Positions 23,901 through 36,000 are shown, counted from the stretch's first letter. The stretch: DNA of 64,000 nucleotides from Mya arenaria (GCF_026914265.1 NC_069124.1:58248589-58312588), one strand, 5' to 3'. Made by a program: numbers and translations. The notes: a model not told the origin generated them from the sequence alone.

Positions 23901-25313
23901 GAGGTGTTTATGTGGTATTCATCATGAATTTTATGATTTAAAATGAGTTGTTTAGCTTTCATTATAACATTATAAATTATTAAGATTGAGAAAGAATGAA
24001 TGAAAAGTGAAATTGCCATATGACGAATTATAAATTAAGTGGACAATTATGTCAAATAACAGAAGGTAGGTGACATATAATAGGAAATTTACTTATTATG
24101 AAAACAATTTGATACGAGTATCCGGATAGTATTTGAATACTTGATACGAATATCCGGATACCGATTTGGTGTCCGGTTTCCATCCCTAAAATCTAACTGT
24201 TACTGAAATAAGTGTAAGTTTTCTAGCTGGAAATTAGGGGAAGGTTTTAGCGTGGGCTAAGAAGGGCTTAAATCGTGTGATCTTATACGCAGACACCCAT
24301 CCGCCTCAAAACAACTGTCACTTGAATATGGAAGTCAGTGTGAGGTTGTATTCACGTCCCAGGCAGGGCTTCTACCTGGCCATCTTATCAGGCACCAGCC
24401 TCAAAACAACTGTCACTTGAATATGTCTTTATTTTCTAGGTGGACAGGGGAAAGTTGTAACCACATCCCAGGCAGGGCTTCTCCCTGGGCATCTAATACT
24501 TCAGCAGACACCCACTGGCCTTAAAACATTTGAAAAACAACTCTCAATGGATAGCACTGGTTTGTATTCCTTGAACTTGTTCAGGCATTTTTATGATACA
24601 TGTAACTCTTATATTAAAGTATTCTATATTTGATGTTTTGGGGGTGAAAAACTTCAACTTGTTTCAATACTTACTTTTCTGCTAAGCATTTTTGTATTCA
24701 TTCAGTTCTTGTAAAATAATATTGTATGAAGAAACATGATTATTATTTAACATGGCTTGCATATTTAGGATCATACTCCATTGTGTCAACACCTAACACC
24801 AGTCAAGCTGCTCCTTCAAGCCCAAGTATTCAGATGATGCCAACAGTACTATCCCAGAGGGCGGGGCTCAAGCCTGGGCAGGCTACAATCCTCATCTCCC
24901 AGCAGGCCCTGGGGCAGGGGGGCCAGGTCCTCTCCCCAGGGCACATCCTACAAGCAGCTAGACCCCAGGGCAAGGCCCCCACCCCTGGCAAACAGCCTAT
25001 GTTTGCCCGTCTCATCACACCCCAGGGTAACATCAAACTTGCCAGTGGAGTCCAGGCTATTCAAACTCAGGGCCAACTGATACAAACAGTAGGAGCCTCT
25101 GGCCAGACTTTTTCAGTTCCTAGTGACTCAGCCTTAAGACAGACACTCAGTAAGCTGGTTTCAGTGGGTGGGGGAGGTGCACCTGCAAATGTCATCCTTA
25201 CAACAGGGGGGACAACTGCCTCCACAATTTCCTCAAGCCAGCAGATTTTGGCTGCTGCAGCTGCTGGGAAGGCTGCTCTTATCAAGGAGATGGAAAAAGA
25301 AAAGAAGCAGTGA
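4633..25313 (+). CDS. NFRKB: nuclear factor related to kappa-B-binding protein, INO80 complex subunit (complete, 28 coding exons)
   Basis: Metazoan-specific regulatory subunit of the INO80 chromatin remodeller; in vertebrates it binds the deubiquitinase UCH37 through its DEUBAD domain and inhibits it. Coding exons: 4633-4743, 7109-7186, 7708-7763, 8068-8135, 8421-8548, 8836-8951, 9570-9634, 10658-10783, 11075-11199, 11605-11698, 11956-12169, 12931-13036, 13698-13824, 14938-15127, 15298-15358, 15908-16082, 16363-16469, 16732-16855, 17501-17580, 18029-18220, 18625-18769, 19463-19644, 20070-20175, 20350-20445, 21598-21801, 22878-23039, 24440-24559, 24769-25313. All junctions are GT-AG and all phases agree; the exons sum to 3903 bases, 1300 residues plus stop, about the length of the human protein. 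Order: DEUBAD, acidic/Ser-rich linker, winged-helix-like domain, a second conserved block, long Gln/Ala/Thr/Gly-rich tail. A poly(A) signal follows at 25440. Several exons have decayed upstream duplicates. Confidence 0.96.
4899..5747. mobile_element. 849-bp hAT-like non-autonomous element
   Basis: The ends are CAGGCGCGTAG and its complement CTACGCGCCTG, both followed inward by GGGGCCG-rich sequence. TAAAT flanks each side, a possible 5-bp target duplication. No transposase. It lies in NFRKB intron 1. Confidence 0.65.
6280..6640 (-). repeat. GACCTTTGACC-type repeat, family B, inverted copy
   Basis: Contains AGGTCAAAGGTCA at 6293-6305 and 6443-6455, plus GACCAGCAGATGAACCCTA-type words that are the complement of the units at 2.6-3.3 kb. 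It lies in NFRKB intron 1. Confidence 0.7.
11501..11553 (+). pseudogene. decayed copy of the end of NFRKB exon 10
   Basis: About 53 bases match the 3' end of exon 10 and its donor (11661-11710), sharing GAACCCAGCRATGGT and RTCATG, with several differences. It lies 100 bases upstream of the working exon in the preceding intron. Confidence 0.5.
12331..12540 (+). repeat. perfect 105-bp tandem duplication
   Basis: 12331-12435 and 12436-12540 appear identical, which implies a recent event. It lies in NFRKB intron 11 and contains no splice site I can support. Because 105 is a multiple of three it opens a spurious frame. Confidence 0.85.
12931..15127 (+). CDS. NFRKB: NFRKB exons 12-14: winged-helix-like domain
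   Basis: About residues 395-535. It reads CSSFFVLIKNIILNSPDSRI, then LENRIRSWLDAP, DDWLEMVPLALKFLAGETIG and QFIPFLDYKERAQQWCWIGY, aligning with the human winged-helix-like domain (SSFFSLLLEILLLES, LEERVLDWQSSP, LPALQYLAGES, FVEFKEKTQQWKLLG). Exons are 12931-13036, 13698-13824 and 14938-15127. Both exon 13 and exon 14 are preceded by damaged tandem copies of themselves (13556-13673 and 14353-14937), which look exon-like but contain in-frame stops or lack a donor. Confidence 0.92.
13556..13673 (+). pseudogene. decayed duplicate of NFRKB exon 13
   Basis: It aligns along its whole length to exon 13 (13698-13824), beginning TTGGAGAACC and ending GAGACTATTGGT against GAAACTATTGGT, with several short gaps and many substitutions. 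The acceptor is lost (CAT in place of CAG). Only about 24 bases separate it from the real exon, so this is a tandem duplication that included the acceptor region. Confidence 0.85.
13924..14260. mobile_element. ~337-bp MITE, family C
   Basis: The terminal inverted repeats are AAAGCTGCACTCTCACAGAT and its complement, with a near-palindromic interior (GATTTTCATATTTCCGTTCG ... AAAATCTGCGATCTGATTTT). It lies in NFRKB intron 13. A 5'-truncated relative lies at 50525-50750. Confidence 0.8.
14353..14937 (+). pseudogene. 145-bp tandem array of the 5' part of NFRKB exon 14 plus intron
   Basis: Acceptor-like CCTACAG followed by exon-like sequence recurs at 14503, 14648 and 14793, exactly 145 bases apart, the real exon starting at 14938. 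A more decayed unit precedes them from about 14353. Each copy has the exon's start (GTGTTYAAGTT) and about 85 exon bases, then returns to intron sequence (CTGCCTTTATTTAAACAATA). The copies read TAA at the third codon and have no donor. Confidence 0.9.
15298..17580 (+). CDS. NFRKB: NFRKB exons 15-19: second conserved block
   Basis: About residues 536-717 and the most conserved stretch of the protein: FEEPHRAFMYDMHGYRSVVG, PVKGVFTKKSDAAKAREHAL, VRDAVARLPNGEGTRGDICE, LLKDSQFLAPDITDAQ, VVSGALDRLHSEKDPCVRYD and WIYLHRSRSEEEFERLHQAQ. Each has a near-identical counterpart in vertebrate NFRKB. The block ends in an Ala/Lys/Ser-rich run that leads into the low-complexity tail. Exons: 15298-15358, 15908-16082, 16363-16469, 16732-16855, 17501-17580. 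Confidence 0.95.
18029..25313 (+). CDS. NFRKB: NFRKB exons 20-28: low-complexity C-terminal tail
   Basis: About residues 718-1300, rich in Gln, Ala, Thr, Ser, Pro and Gly with few charged residues, as in the long disordered tail of vertebrate NFRKB. Recognisable pieces include LTPAQLQLLQQAAAAQAALK, GLIQTPQGTINIIPQAG, MVVTQLGSGGNYTVKTTG and, in the last exon, FARLITPQGNIKLASGVQ. It ends in a charged run (LIKEMEKEKKQ) and TGA. The exonic DNA is clearly richer in G and C than the flanking introns, which helps to place the exon limits. Confidence 0.92.
18850..19065 (-). mobile_element. tRNA-headed SINE
   Basis: On the minus strand an A-box-like stretch (TAGCACAGCAGATAC) and a perfect B box (GGTTCGAAGCC) lie at tRNA spacing, with CTGCAA where an anticodon loop would be. 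A body containing TTTTTTCGGAGCAAATCTGG and a tail ending GTCCCTTTAAAG follow. It does not fold as a functional tRNA. It lies in NFRKB intron 21. Confidence 0.7.
20522..21130 (+). repeat. dispersed repeat sharing the terminal block of family A
   Basis: It begins TTTTTAGCTCGACTATTCGA and continues with GGCATCGGCGTCCGG and two degenerate units of about 170-190 bases (TTCATTCAATTGAGTTAATA; GGCCCCTGATTGACT). The start is the complement of the end at 600. It lies in NFRKB intron 24. Confidence 0.65.
22020..22600 (+). repeat. degenerate dispersed repeat in NFRKB intron 25
   Basis: Three loosely similar units with CATTGTCT, TTTCATTTCAATTC and GAGCACCATGGGAA-like words. No coding potential. Confidence 0.35.
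24288..24425 (+). pseudogene. decayed partial copies of NFRKB exon 27
   Basis: Two older units precede the real exon (24440-24559). CTCAAAACAACTGTCACTTG occurs at about 24305 and 24401, and between them GTCCCAGGCAGGGCTTCTAC and CACCAGCCTCAAAAC match exon sequence (ATCCCAGGCAGGGCTTCTCC, CACCCACTGGCCTTAAAAC). The period is about 96 bases. Confidence 0.75.
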
Positions 25314-25439
25314 ATTTTCATACATGGACTTTGATTGAATTCATTTGTATAGCGTTTTGGATAATGAATGATAAACATGAGATATTTTTTTAGGAATTGT
25401 TCATGTACATTTCTATGTTTTGTTACAAAAATATCAAAA

Positions 25440-25445
25440 AATAAA
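25440..25445 (+). promoter_or_regulatory. poly(A) signal AATAAA of NFRKB
   Basis: A canonical AATAAA lies 127 bases after the NFRKB stop codon, in AT-rich 3' flanking DNA. It is the first such hexamer I found downstream of the stop. Confidence 0.6.
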
Positions 25446-27606
25446 ATACTAGGCCATATAAATATGTTGTTTATATTTCATTGAATATCAAAACATTATA
25501 TTGTCTAGATTTTGTCATTGAAAGAAAAGAGCATTATAAATATAAAGTGTTATATCCTTCATTTGCAAGTTCCTGATGAAAATAATGTTGCAGTTGCCGT
25601 CAGCATACATACATATAAACCATGGCCGTAACCAAGGAGCCATTAAGTATGTTGACAATGATATGTACATCATATAAAATTGTTGGTTCAATCTGATAAA
25701 GTCATCTTGCTACTTGCTCAACTGAAATAACAAGCTGACAAATATGGTCCCCTTATGGTGTAGACTGCAAAGCATTGCAGACACAATGTTGTCGACCACC
25801 ATTCAATACTAGCCACGAATGTTTGAATGAGCCAGGAGAGCTTGCCCCTGGTGGAGCTTGAACTAACAACCTATTGGGTGAGAGGCAGACGCCTAGACTT
25901 CTCGACCACTCTTACCCTCAAGTACTATCATATACATGTTCATCAATAAATGCCTCTTATTCATTTTGTATACTACTATATGTAGAACATGTACAGACTA
26001 TCACTATCAAAACAAAAACACAGCAGACTGCATATTTTTTACCATTGAACATGACTTGAGTGCTTTTTGTTTGTGCTGAGAAAAAGAACCTTAAATTGGC
26101 AGGAGTTAGCTCCCTTTATATGGCATCTTTGGCCAAAAAATCATTTGTTTTCGATTTCATGACCAACAAATTTAGGGTAGGTTGGTCAGGATATTTTTCA
26201 TTATTTTTCTAGTCCAGTTTATTAAAGGGTCCATCATATTCACACTAAAAACTTTCGCAATTAATTCTGGTTACATTTACCTATCTTTCCTGTGCAAAAA
26301 ATCTACCATAAATGTTTCCCAAATGGAAAAATATCAGTCAGAAAAAGTTGTCTGTAGGCAATAAAAAGATGGTCTGCTGGTAATAAAAGAATTCCGATCC
26401 GGAGCACAAATTTGATAAGTATTTGTGATCTTTCAAAACAATAGTAAAACATTGATGCACCAGAGTGGTCATAAGCATAAGAATTATTAGAAAAAGTCTG
26501 ATGTAAGTAGAGCCAAAAGTTTGTTTGGAAGTTGGCTCTATCTTTTAGTGATATATATCTAGAAATGGTAAATTTGACAATTCAAGATCGATATCTCTGG
26601 AAATGTGTTATACAGTTAGGAAAAGATTGGACAAGAATTGCTTGTGTAAATGAGCATACAATGAATTGGTCAAATGTTTACCTACATGTACTACAAAAGG
26701 GCTGTTACACCTGAATGCAGTGTGTGATAAGGTTGATTTTTGTAAACCGTCTACATGATATGCCCATAAACATTGTGACCACATTTGGTAAGGATCGGGT
26801 AAGAAATTCTCAAGTAAAAGAGCTTACAAAGTAAAAATGTTAATTTGATAATGTTTTGACAGTTCATGGGCCATAACTCCTGAATGCAGTCTGGCTGTTT
26901 ATCTTAAGCATGTAATAATGGATTTTATAAGCAATGCTCAGGTAACAAAGGGAGTACAAATTTTGACATTTCAAGGAATATAACTCCAGAGCAAAAAGTG
27001 CAATATCTCTGTTTATCAAACTTGATTGAGACATTATGCCCATAACCAATTGTAAAACAGATTTTGTGATGATTGTTTAACATAAATGAAGGCTCTAGAT
27101 ATCGTAAAGGTTATTTTGGTCAAATTTTTATCAATCATGGGCCATAACCTAAGTAAATTCTGTGACATGCCTGTTGACTGAACACAGTTGAGATATTGTG
27201 TCAATGAACACTGTGACCAACTTTGGTAAAGATGTGATTACAAATGTTTAGTGAGCTGACATGAAAGTTTGATTACACAGTAGAAAATGCCGAAAACAAC
27301 AGGATGCCTGTCTGCCATGCTACGGCGATTTAAAAAACATGAGTCGACCATACTTTAAACATGACAAAACCACTCTAATAAACATATTTGAATCAAGACA
27401 AAAAAATACACAAAGGCTTTTGCTTTGTTAAGCAGAAACACAACAAAGCAGATTTAATATTTTATATAATTATGTAATATAAATAAATTTCTATGTAAAT
27501 ATAAAAACACATAAATTAGCAAAATACAAAGTTTGAAATATAATGTTATATTTTTTATCACAGTAATTATGAGGATCTTTCAAAATTAATAGATAACACA
27601 GGCTTG
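25446..27606. other. spacer between convergent genes, with a dispersed repeat
   Basis: No supported gene. From about 26500 to 27310 it contains a degenerate mollusc-type dispersed repeat with recurring GGGCCATAACTCCTGAATGC-like words and CATTGTGACCACATTTGGTA. The rest is AT-rich without structure I can support. Confidence 0.5.
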
Positions 27607-29999
27607 CTATCTCATAACATTTTTGCCCAGTAGCGGCTCAAGGAGTTTGTCAAGAATCTTCTCTGGTTTCTCTGAATGTCTTGGCAAATCCCTGGCAAGT
27701 TCAGCAACCAGAGACACAGTGTTCTGAAAGGAAAAATAAATACATGTTCTAAAGAGACTTAATCCCGTTTTATAGTCAGGCATAGGCAAACAAATGGTGT
27801 GAAATGAAAAAGCTTCATGGTTTAGAACATGGACAACTAAGTGGACGCTGCAAGTGAATCCGTATTACGTCTCGTTTAACGAAATATGGCCATATGAAAA
27901 AGGCAAAGAGTCAGGCTTGTTGCACAGTTTTCTAGTGATAACTGTATCATAAATTACTTGTATACCATTTTAATAATGTGTTCCTCCACTCTGTTATCCA
28001 TAATCTTATTCTTCAGCCTCATAGTCTGGGCGGTGACAAATTTTCTCTCTGCATCCTCTGTGTCAAGATCAGTCTTCCGATAACTACAAATGTAATACAG
28101 TTTTATGACAATGATTATAATTTTGCCACTATTGTATATGGATATTAAATGAAAAATGAGACACAGCAAACAAATTTGCTTTCTTTTGATAAATACACTG
28201 AATATTTAGTTTACCAACCTTTATTTATTTTACAACAATTTTAAAGAATGTTACATTAGCTTAGACTAAGTCACTTTTTTTGGCATGATGTTGCACAAGA
28301 GTGTGGTTTTGTGATGTGGGCGAAAACCACAGAACCAGAAGAAAACCCACTTGTCCGGCTTGGTGACCATCCACCAAACTCACATGTGCCAAGACCGGGA
28401 ATCGTACCTGGGCCGTCTTGATGAGAAGCATGTGTGCTAACCACTGCACTAGTAAGACAACTGTACTGTTTACTTCACGAATATTTATCACAACATTTCT
28501 ACTTTGAGGTAAACCAAAGCCCTGCAAGCATGACCAAGGGGCAAAACTCAAAAATATCTCGGCAAAAATATTTTAGCAGAAGGATGGGAACTGCTACTCC
28601 TCAATACCGTATATACATATATATTGTTATTGTAAACAATTGTTACATGTGTACAAAGTTCTACGTGAAACAGTTTTCAAACTTTTTTCTTAAAAAAAAT
28701 TAGACTAGCTTATAACAGGTAAAAGACAGGCATAGCATGAAATACCAAACACGCTAATTTCGCTGTTACAAGCATTGAAGTTTGTAACCACTGCAGTATT
28801 GAACTAGGGAAGGTTTCACAAACTAATCTTATCATCAATGATTTTTGGTTCATATTTATCACAAAGAAGGTTGAATTGGACAGCTATGACAACATCTTTA
28901 TGTTAGGGATAAAATGCACAGGATAAAATGCATCTTAAGAGAACAGAGAATGAGATACTGTGTGAAATCATTAAATCCCATATAAATAAGTTATCCAATT
29001 TCTACCTGCATTGGGGACATTTTCTTGGCTCATGGATGGGTTCATTTGCAGCCTGTAAAAGACAATGGTTATAATAAATCATCAATATCAGCTATTTTTT
29101 TATCTTATTCTCAAACAATAAAAAAATGATCCTTAATACAAAATGTAATTGGGTATTTCTGTTCTAAACAATTACTTTCAGCTTTTAGTTTAAACATATT
29201 TATTTTACAACGAATGTGAAACAAGTTATTACAACATTATATTAATCACTCTCGTTGGCCCGATTTTACGCAAGAGTGTGGTCTTGTGTTGTGGGGGAAA
29301 CTGAAGAACCCTAAGGAAACACACTTGCCTGCCTTGGTGACCACGACCCAAACTCACATTCACCCGAGCCTGGAATCGAACCCAGGTCACCTAGATGAGA
29401 AGCTAGTGCCCTAACCACTGCGCTAACCAGGCAACCTTTCAGCTTCTAAATTTTACAAATTTGGGCATGAACACCTTTAAAACATCTACTTTAAAAACAA
29501 CTGTTAATAACACCAAATTTACATTATAGGAGTAGCTAACCTTTTCCATAGCAGAGATGATATTTTTGATGCGAAGTCTCTCCATCACTGACTCTGGTAT
29601 TCCATAGTCTGCCAACATGGTGTCTTTGGTAACAACCTGGGCTTCTACAGGCTCTTCTTTGGCCACCTTGCCTGCTTTAAATGCATGTTTGGTACTATTA
29701 TATAGCCTATACGGTCAAAAACTGCTCAAGAGATATGATGCTCTTGATCTCAACTTGAACAGGACAACCACAATCAGATGCCTACATCCATCTGCTTTTC
29801 TCAGATAATCAAGGGGCATAACTCCACATAGTCAAGTCAGAGTAATGAACCTTGATGCACATGTGTGTATTATCAGGAGTTAAATGTGTACAGTACTATA
29901 TGTATATTTCATTTTCATATTTAGAAATGTTTTTTTAACAAAAACAGGATGATGTTTTAGCATGACTTGGCCAGTGACAAAGAAACTAGCGATGTGGCA

Positions 30000-30053
<54 letters not shown>

Positions 30054-33000
30054 AATTTGTTTTGTTAACAGAAAGTTCAACTGTTTTATGTTTTTAAGAA
30101 AAAAATGTGCAATATACTCGCCATATATTTTTTTTTTAATTAACCAGAACTATCATAGTCATGATGAATATCCCAAACACCACCTGGACACAGGAATGGT
30201 TCAATGTCGAGTTGTGGAATCAACAAGCGAAATATGAAGGAAATGGCAGATGCACAACAAACAATGCTGAATGTGATTCCTGTGAAGTTTCATTAGTGTA
30301 AATGTATTAATTTCGGTGCTACACATGAAAAAAGATTTTCAGACCATATTTTTTTTAATAAAGGGCTTTAACACTTGTAGGACAAGGTGAAATACATAAA
30401 AAATGGAACAACATTCCTATAAAAAAATTACTAGAAGCAATACTTTTGGAGTTACATGTTACACAAGATTTTTGGACCCTTTTTCACCGAGTCAAATGTG
30501 ACAGAAAAGGCTGGTCCATGCTGATCAACATATCAATGAAGTTTCATGTGTGTAGGTGCAATAAATACTTTTGGAGCTACATCCAACACTATATTTTAGG
30601 GATGCAACAGGACAAGTTATGTTTAACTGTTAAAATAATTCATGATTATTTTACCCATTTTTCTCCTTGTCTTCAGCATTTTAATTTTCTTCTTACAAAA
30701 GTGTCTGAGATAGTCATCTTCTGGAACTGAAAATCAGAAAAAAATATATATACTTGCAGAAAGAAACAATTACTTTTGCTCATTAAAATGTTTAATGATT
30801 AAAACATCTGCAAGATGGTTATTGACACTACGTTTCAATATTACTCTAAGAAACATGAATGTCCAATGCAGCCCGTGCAAAAAAAAGCTCAGCTTTCTAA
30901 AAAGCGCAGCTTTAGCTTAGCTAAAGCTATGCTTTTCAAAAAGCTGCGGTTTTTTTTAGCTAAGCTATTTTGAAATAATAGCTTAGCTAAAGCTATGTTT
31001 TTTTCTCTAAAAAGCTGCGCTTTTTAAAAAAGAGCTGCACAAAAGCTATGTTCTTTTCTCTAAAAGCTGAGTTTTTTCTTCTAAGCTGCGCTTTTTGTTT
31101 ATGAAGATGCGTTTTTTAAATCAAAGCTTAGCTAAAGCTGCGTCTTTTGACTAGGTAAAAGATTGCCTCTTAGAAAAGCTGCGTCTTTTTCATATTAGCT
31201 GCGTCTTTTCCAAAATTAAAATTGGGTTAGTATTTCTTTAAAAGACTAAGCTTTTCAAACAAAAGACTAAGCTTTTGGAGAAAAACAAAGGTTTATATTG
31301 TGAAATTCATTTTTTTTTTATTTATTTATAACACATTATTCTGTAGTTTTTGGCATAAATATTTTGGCAGGAACAGAAGATACATCTTTTTTTTATTGGC
31401 ATCCCTTTTAAAAGTATCTTTAGTTTTATTGATAATCTACTGTCATTAAAGAGTGCATTTTAAGTGTATCTTTTTACTAAGAAGTGCATCTTTTAGTTTA
31501 GGTAAAACAAAGTAGTATCTTTGTGTAATAAAGTAAACATTTATGAAATATACACATAAATACAAGAATATGAATGAATGAATGAATGAATGAATGAATG
31601 AATGAATGAATGAATGAATGAATGAATGAATGAATGAATGAATGAATGAATGAATGAATGAATGAATGAATGAATGAATGACTGAATGAATGAATGATTC
31701 AATCAATCAATCAATCAATCAATCAGTAAATAAGCATTTTATTATTGATCAATATACCTTCAAACTAAAATAAAATAAAATAATGAAATAAAAAGAAAGA
31801 TTATTTTAAAAATCAAAAATATATTATATTTTTTTATTTAAATCAAAAGAACACATTTTACTTATAGGCAATAATCAATTGCATGTAATAACAACATTTA
31901 CAAAATTATTATTCCTTAAATTTCTTGTAATGCCACTACCAAATTCTTTGTCATTTCCTTTCCAATTTTACAACATGCATGATAAGCCTGATCTTATCTG
32001 ATTGTACCAAGGACCAATTAAATCTCAGCATTTAGGGAGCCAATTTCAAATCAAAGCTACTGGTAGCCATTTTGTTGGGATTTCATTAAAAGAATTTTGA
32101 TGAAGTTTTAATTAATAAATGAATTCACACCAATTAAAACAAATTAATAGTAAAGGGATTAGTGAAGTAAAATAATGATCATTAGATCAGATAAATATGA
32201 ACTATGATTAGAAACATGACATACCACTATTGGATGATTTGTGATAAACTGACATGTGAAAGCACTCAGGTCATGGTATGTATTCTTTATTTCAGTTGTT
32301 AATTTCACTGTTATGACACTTGACTACATGTGGGACTTTTATTTGTCAACTTTCAATCTAGTGCACATATTTTAATAAATAACAATGCTGTTGTAGATAG
32401 TAGCCGGATGTAGGATTATTGGTCCCAGATAGTAGATTTACGTAGTTCTAAAACTCTATGAAGATGCACTTGTTTTCATCCTTATATATATGTTAATATC
32501 ATATTAACATATTAAGCTGAAACTGCCATGTTTCCATACATATGCACACTAGCACCTTTAATGCTATACAAATGATTACAGTGTTGGTTTTTGGAGGGGT
32601 CATAAAACTGCCACATGGCTTACCAGTTATTGGAAACTGGCCAAATTGGGTCAATCAATTTAAGTTAAGTACTAATAAAGTCATTACATATTTAAAATAT
32701 GATACCCTGTTTTATTCCAGAGCTGTCAGGAATCTCTAGATTTGACAAAAATATAACAAAATATCCTTGAGACTGTCATTTTCCAATTTGTAGCTTTAAC
32801 AGTTTCATGATTTTCTATCAATTATTTTTGCCACTGAGTAAAAGGTTATTTTATTATTGCTAAATTTGACAAATATGTACTTGTTTGTCTGTCTGTAAAT
32901 ACATTATGTCCAGTTACAAGGTGTCATGTAAAATTAAATATGAAATAATAACAATATATGTAACACAAACTCATGTTTAGGAAATTTAAATAAAGCAAAA

Positions 33001-36000
33001 TGTCTATGTATTTATTCAAATGTATTCTATTTTTGATGGTTCAATATATTTATATAACGCGGTTTAAACACACTTGGTGCATTTTTTTTTTGTTTAATTT
33101 CGTTTAAAGCGTATATTTTTGTTAAAAAATGCACTTTAGATACACTCAAGTGTGTATTTAGTGTGTTTTTTTGTAAAATCTTTTCTTCACCTGTAATATT
33201 TTTTTATGAAAATAGGAGCTATGTTTTTTTTTTTAAAAGCTGCGCTAAATTAGCTAAGCTATTTGAAAAGCTTCATCATAAAGCTAAGCTTTTGGGCCAA
33301 CACCGCCATAAAGCTGCGCTTTTGATAATTAGCTAAGCTATTTTGAAGAAAAAACACAGTCCCATCCAAAAGCTAAGCTTTTGGGCCAATTCTGCCATAA
33401 AGCTGCGCTTTTCATAATTAGCTAAGCTATTTTAGAAAAAGCTAAGCTTTTGGGCCAATACCGCCATAAAGCTGCGCTTTTCATAATTAGCTAAGCTATT
33501 TTAGAAAAAGCTAAGCTTTTGGGCCAATACCGCCATAAAGCTGCGCTTTTCATAATTAGCTAAGCTATTTTAGAAAAAGCTAAGCTTTTGGGCCAATACC
33601 GCCAAAAAGCTGCACTTTTCATAATTAGCTAAGCTATTTTAAAAGCTACGCTTTTGGGCCAATACCGCCATAAAGCTGCGCTTTTCATAATTAGCTAAGC
33701 TATTTTAGAAAAAGCTAAGCTTTTGGGCCAGTACCGCCTAAAAGCTGAGCTTTTCATAAAATAGCTTAGCTATTTAAGAAAAAGCGCAGCTCCATCAAAA
33801 AGCTTAGCTTTTGGGCCAATACCGCCATAAAGTTGCGTTTTTCATAATTAGCTAAGCTATTTTAGAAAAAGCTAAGCTTTTGGGCCAATACCGCTTTTGG
33901 GCCAATACCGCCATAAAGCTGCGCTTTTCATAATTAGCTTAGCTATTTAAGAAAAAAGCGCAGCTCCATCAAAAAGCTTAGCTTTTGGGCCAATACCGCC
34001 ATAAAGCTGCGCTTTTCATAATTAGCTTAGCTATTTAAGAAAAAAGCGCAGCTCCATCAAAAAGCTTAGCTTTTGGGCCAATACCGCCATAAAGCTGCGC
34101 TTTTCATAAAAATAGCTTAGCTATTTTGCCCAATATCACCAAGAGCTGAGCTTTTTTAAGAAATTAGCTAAGCTATTTCGGCAAAAAAGCATAGCTTTAG
34201 CGCAGCAGCTGTGTTGTTTTTTTCCCAAAAAGCTGCGTTTTTTATAAAAAAAAAGCTGCGCTTTTTCGGGCCAATACCGCTAAGCTTTTAGCTATGCTTT
34301 TAGCTGTGCTTTTAGCTTAGCTTTAGCGAACCTTTTTTGGCACGGGAGAGGCTAAAATTGGATGCTGTGGCCGAAAATGCTAATGCGGAGCAAGATACTG
34401 GAATCCTTGAACATTTCACTTTAAATCTAATAATATATAATTTTGAACAATACTACAAGCATTTTATTTGGCATGGTCTCATGGAGTTGGAATAATTTCA
34501 ATGCCGACTTGATAATTAATCCTAGATGTTTTTCACCAATGATGTCTGTACCTCGTTCATGTTCTGCTGGCAAGGTCTCCATCTTCTTGAAGGTGTCAGA
34601 TTTCTGTTTCATTTTCTCCACCATTTTCCTCATGAACTTTCTCTTTACAAACTCTGTTTCTTGTTCCTCTTCAATGCTTAGCTGAGACTGAAAATAAGTG
34701 AACATGTAAATACTTATGTACATTACATCATAATATGTACACAAGGATATTGTATGTTGGTTCTGAAATGGCACAATATTTACATGTACTTCACTCACAC
34801 ATGTTCTTGGAACAAATCCATTAGTCGAATACAATTAAACAAATCAAGCAGGAAATGAAATTAAATGAAGTTACTGAAACTTCTTTTACATTTATAAAAC
34901 AAGGAGAAATTATACCATGTAACTCCTTGTTTTATAAAATAGTATTTTATCAGTCACTATTACTTATCATATGTACTGTTATAAATTCTAGTGTATTTAA
35001 CTTTCAAGAAACTGACTTAAAGTTAAATCTTTCATTCTAAGACAAGTTAAAAAAGTTCCAATTCATACAGTCAGTGCCCACAAGTACCCTGTACCTGTCT
35101 TGTTTGAGCATGACTTGTAACAGTTTCAGTGGGCTCAAATGTGTAACTGTAGCTGAAATCCTCCTTGTATGAGTCCTCAACATCTGTCTCATCTTCCTCA
35201 TCTGTCAAACTGAAATGAAAGAAAGCTGTTAAGATGCGTGATCATACAATGAGTCCATACAAGCAAAACATGAGCATTACTATTTAATGTTTTAAGCCAC
35301 ATAGTATGACATATTCAAAAAGATTGAATAAACTACTTTTACAGTACACATTGGATGTTAACTGAAATAGAACGGTATAGATCTTAAAGTCAAATGATAA
35401 CTAAATAAAAAAGGGTTTGTAAAAAATAATTTTATATTTATAAAAACATAATAAAATCATTCAAACTTTATGTAAATGGCATTTACCGGTTTAATGTAAA
35501 ATTACTTAATCAAACACATTTTCCAACATTTTCTATCAAAATCTACATACGGTAAATGTCCTACATTTGTATATTGTCCTGGGCAACATGTGTATTATCA
35601 TTTTTTGAATGATGGCCAAGGTTAAAGTTTTTGCACAAATGCTCAGCGGTTGTCATTTTTCAAGATGGGCATAAATGAACAATTATTTGAGTAATGGGCC
35701 TTGGTATACATACAAGGGGGATACAATTCAACCATTATCAAAGTCAGAGTAATTATTGTCACATGTTTACCAAGTTTCATTTAAACATCTGGAAAGGTCT
35801 TGGCAATGTTTAAGATTTTGTCATCAACAACACTCGCAATACCTTGACTAAGTCAATGTAATATAATAAACACAAATTTTACATAACCCAAATTAAACGT
35901 TATCATGACATGTTCCCATGCATACAAATTGAAATGCTGAAGCATATTGTGAACAGGGCTTACTTGTAGCCAGTGTTCGTTTTGTATATAAAAAAAGCCA

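Noticed and set aside
31446-31706. Minus-strand frame of repeated FIHS
   Set aside because: Pure (GAAT)n microsatellite translation.
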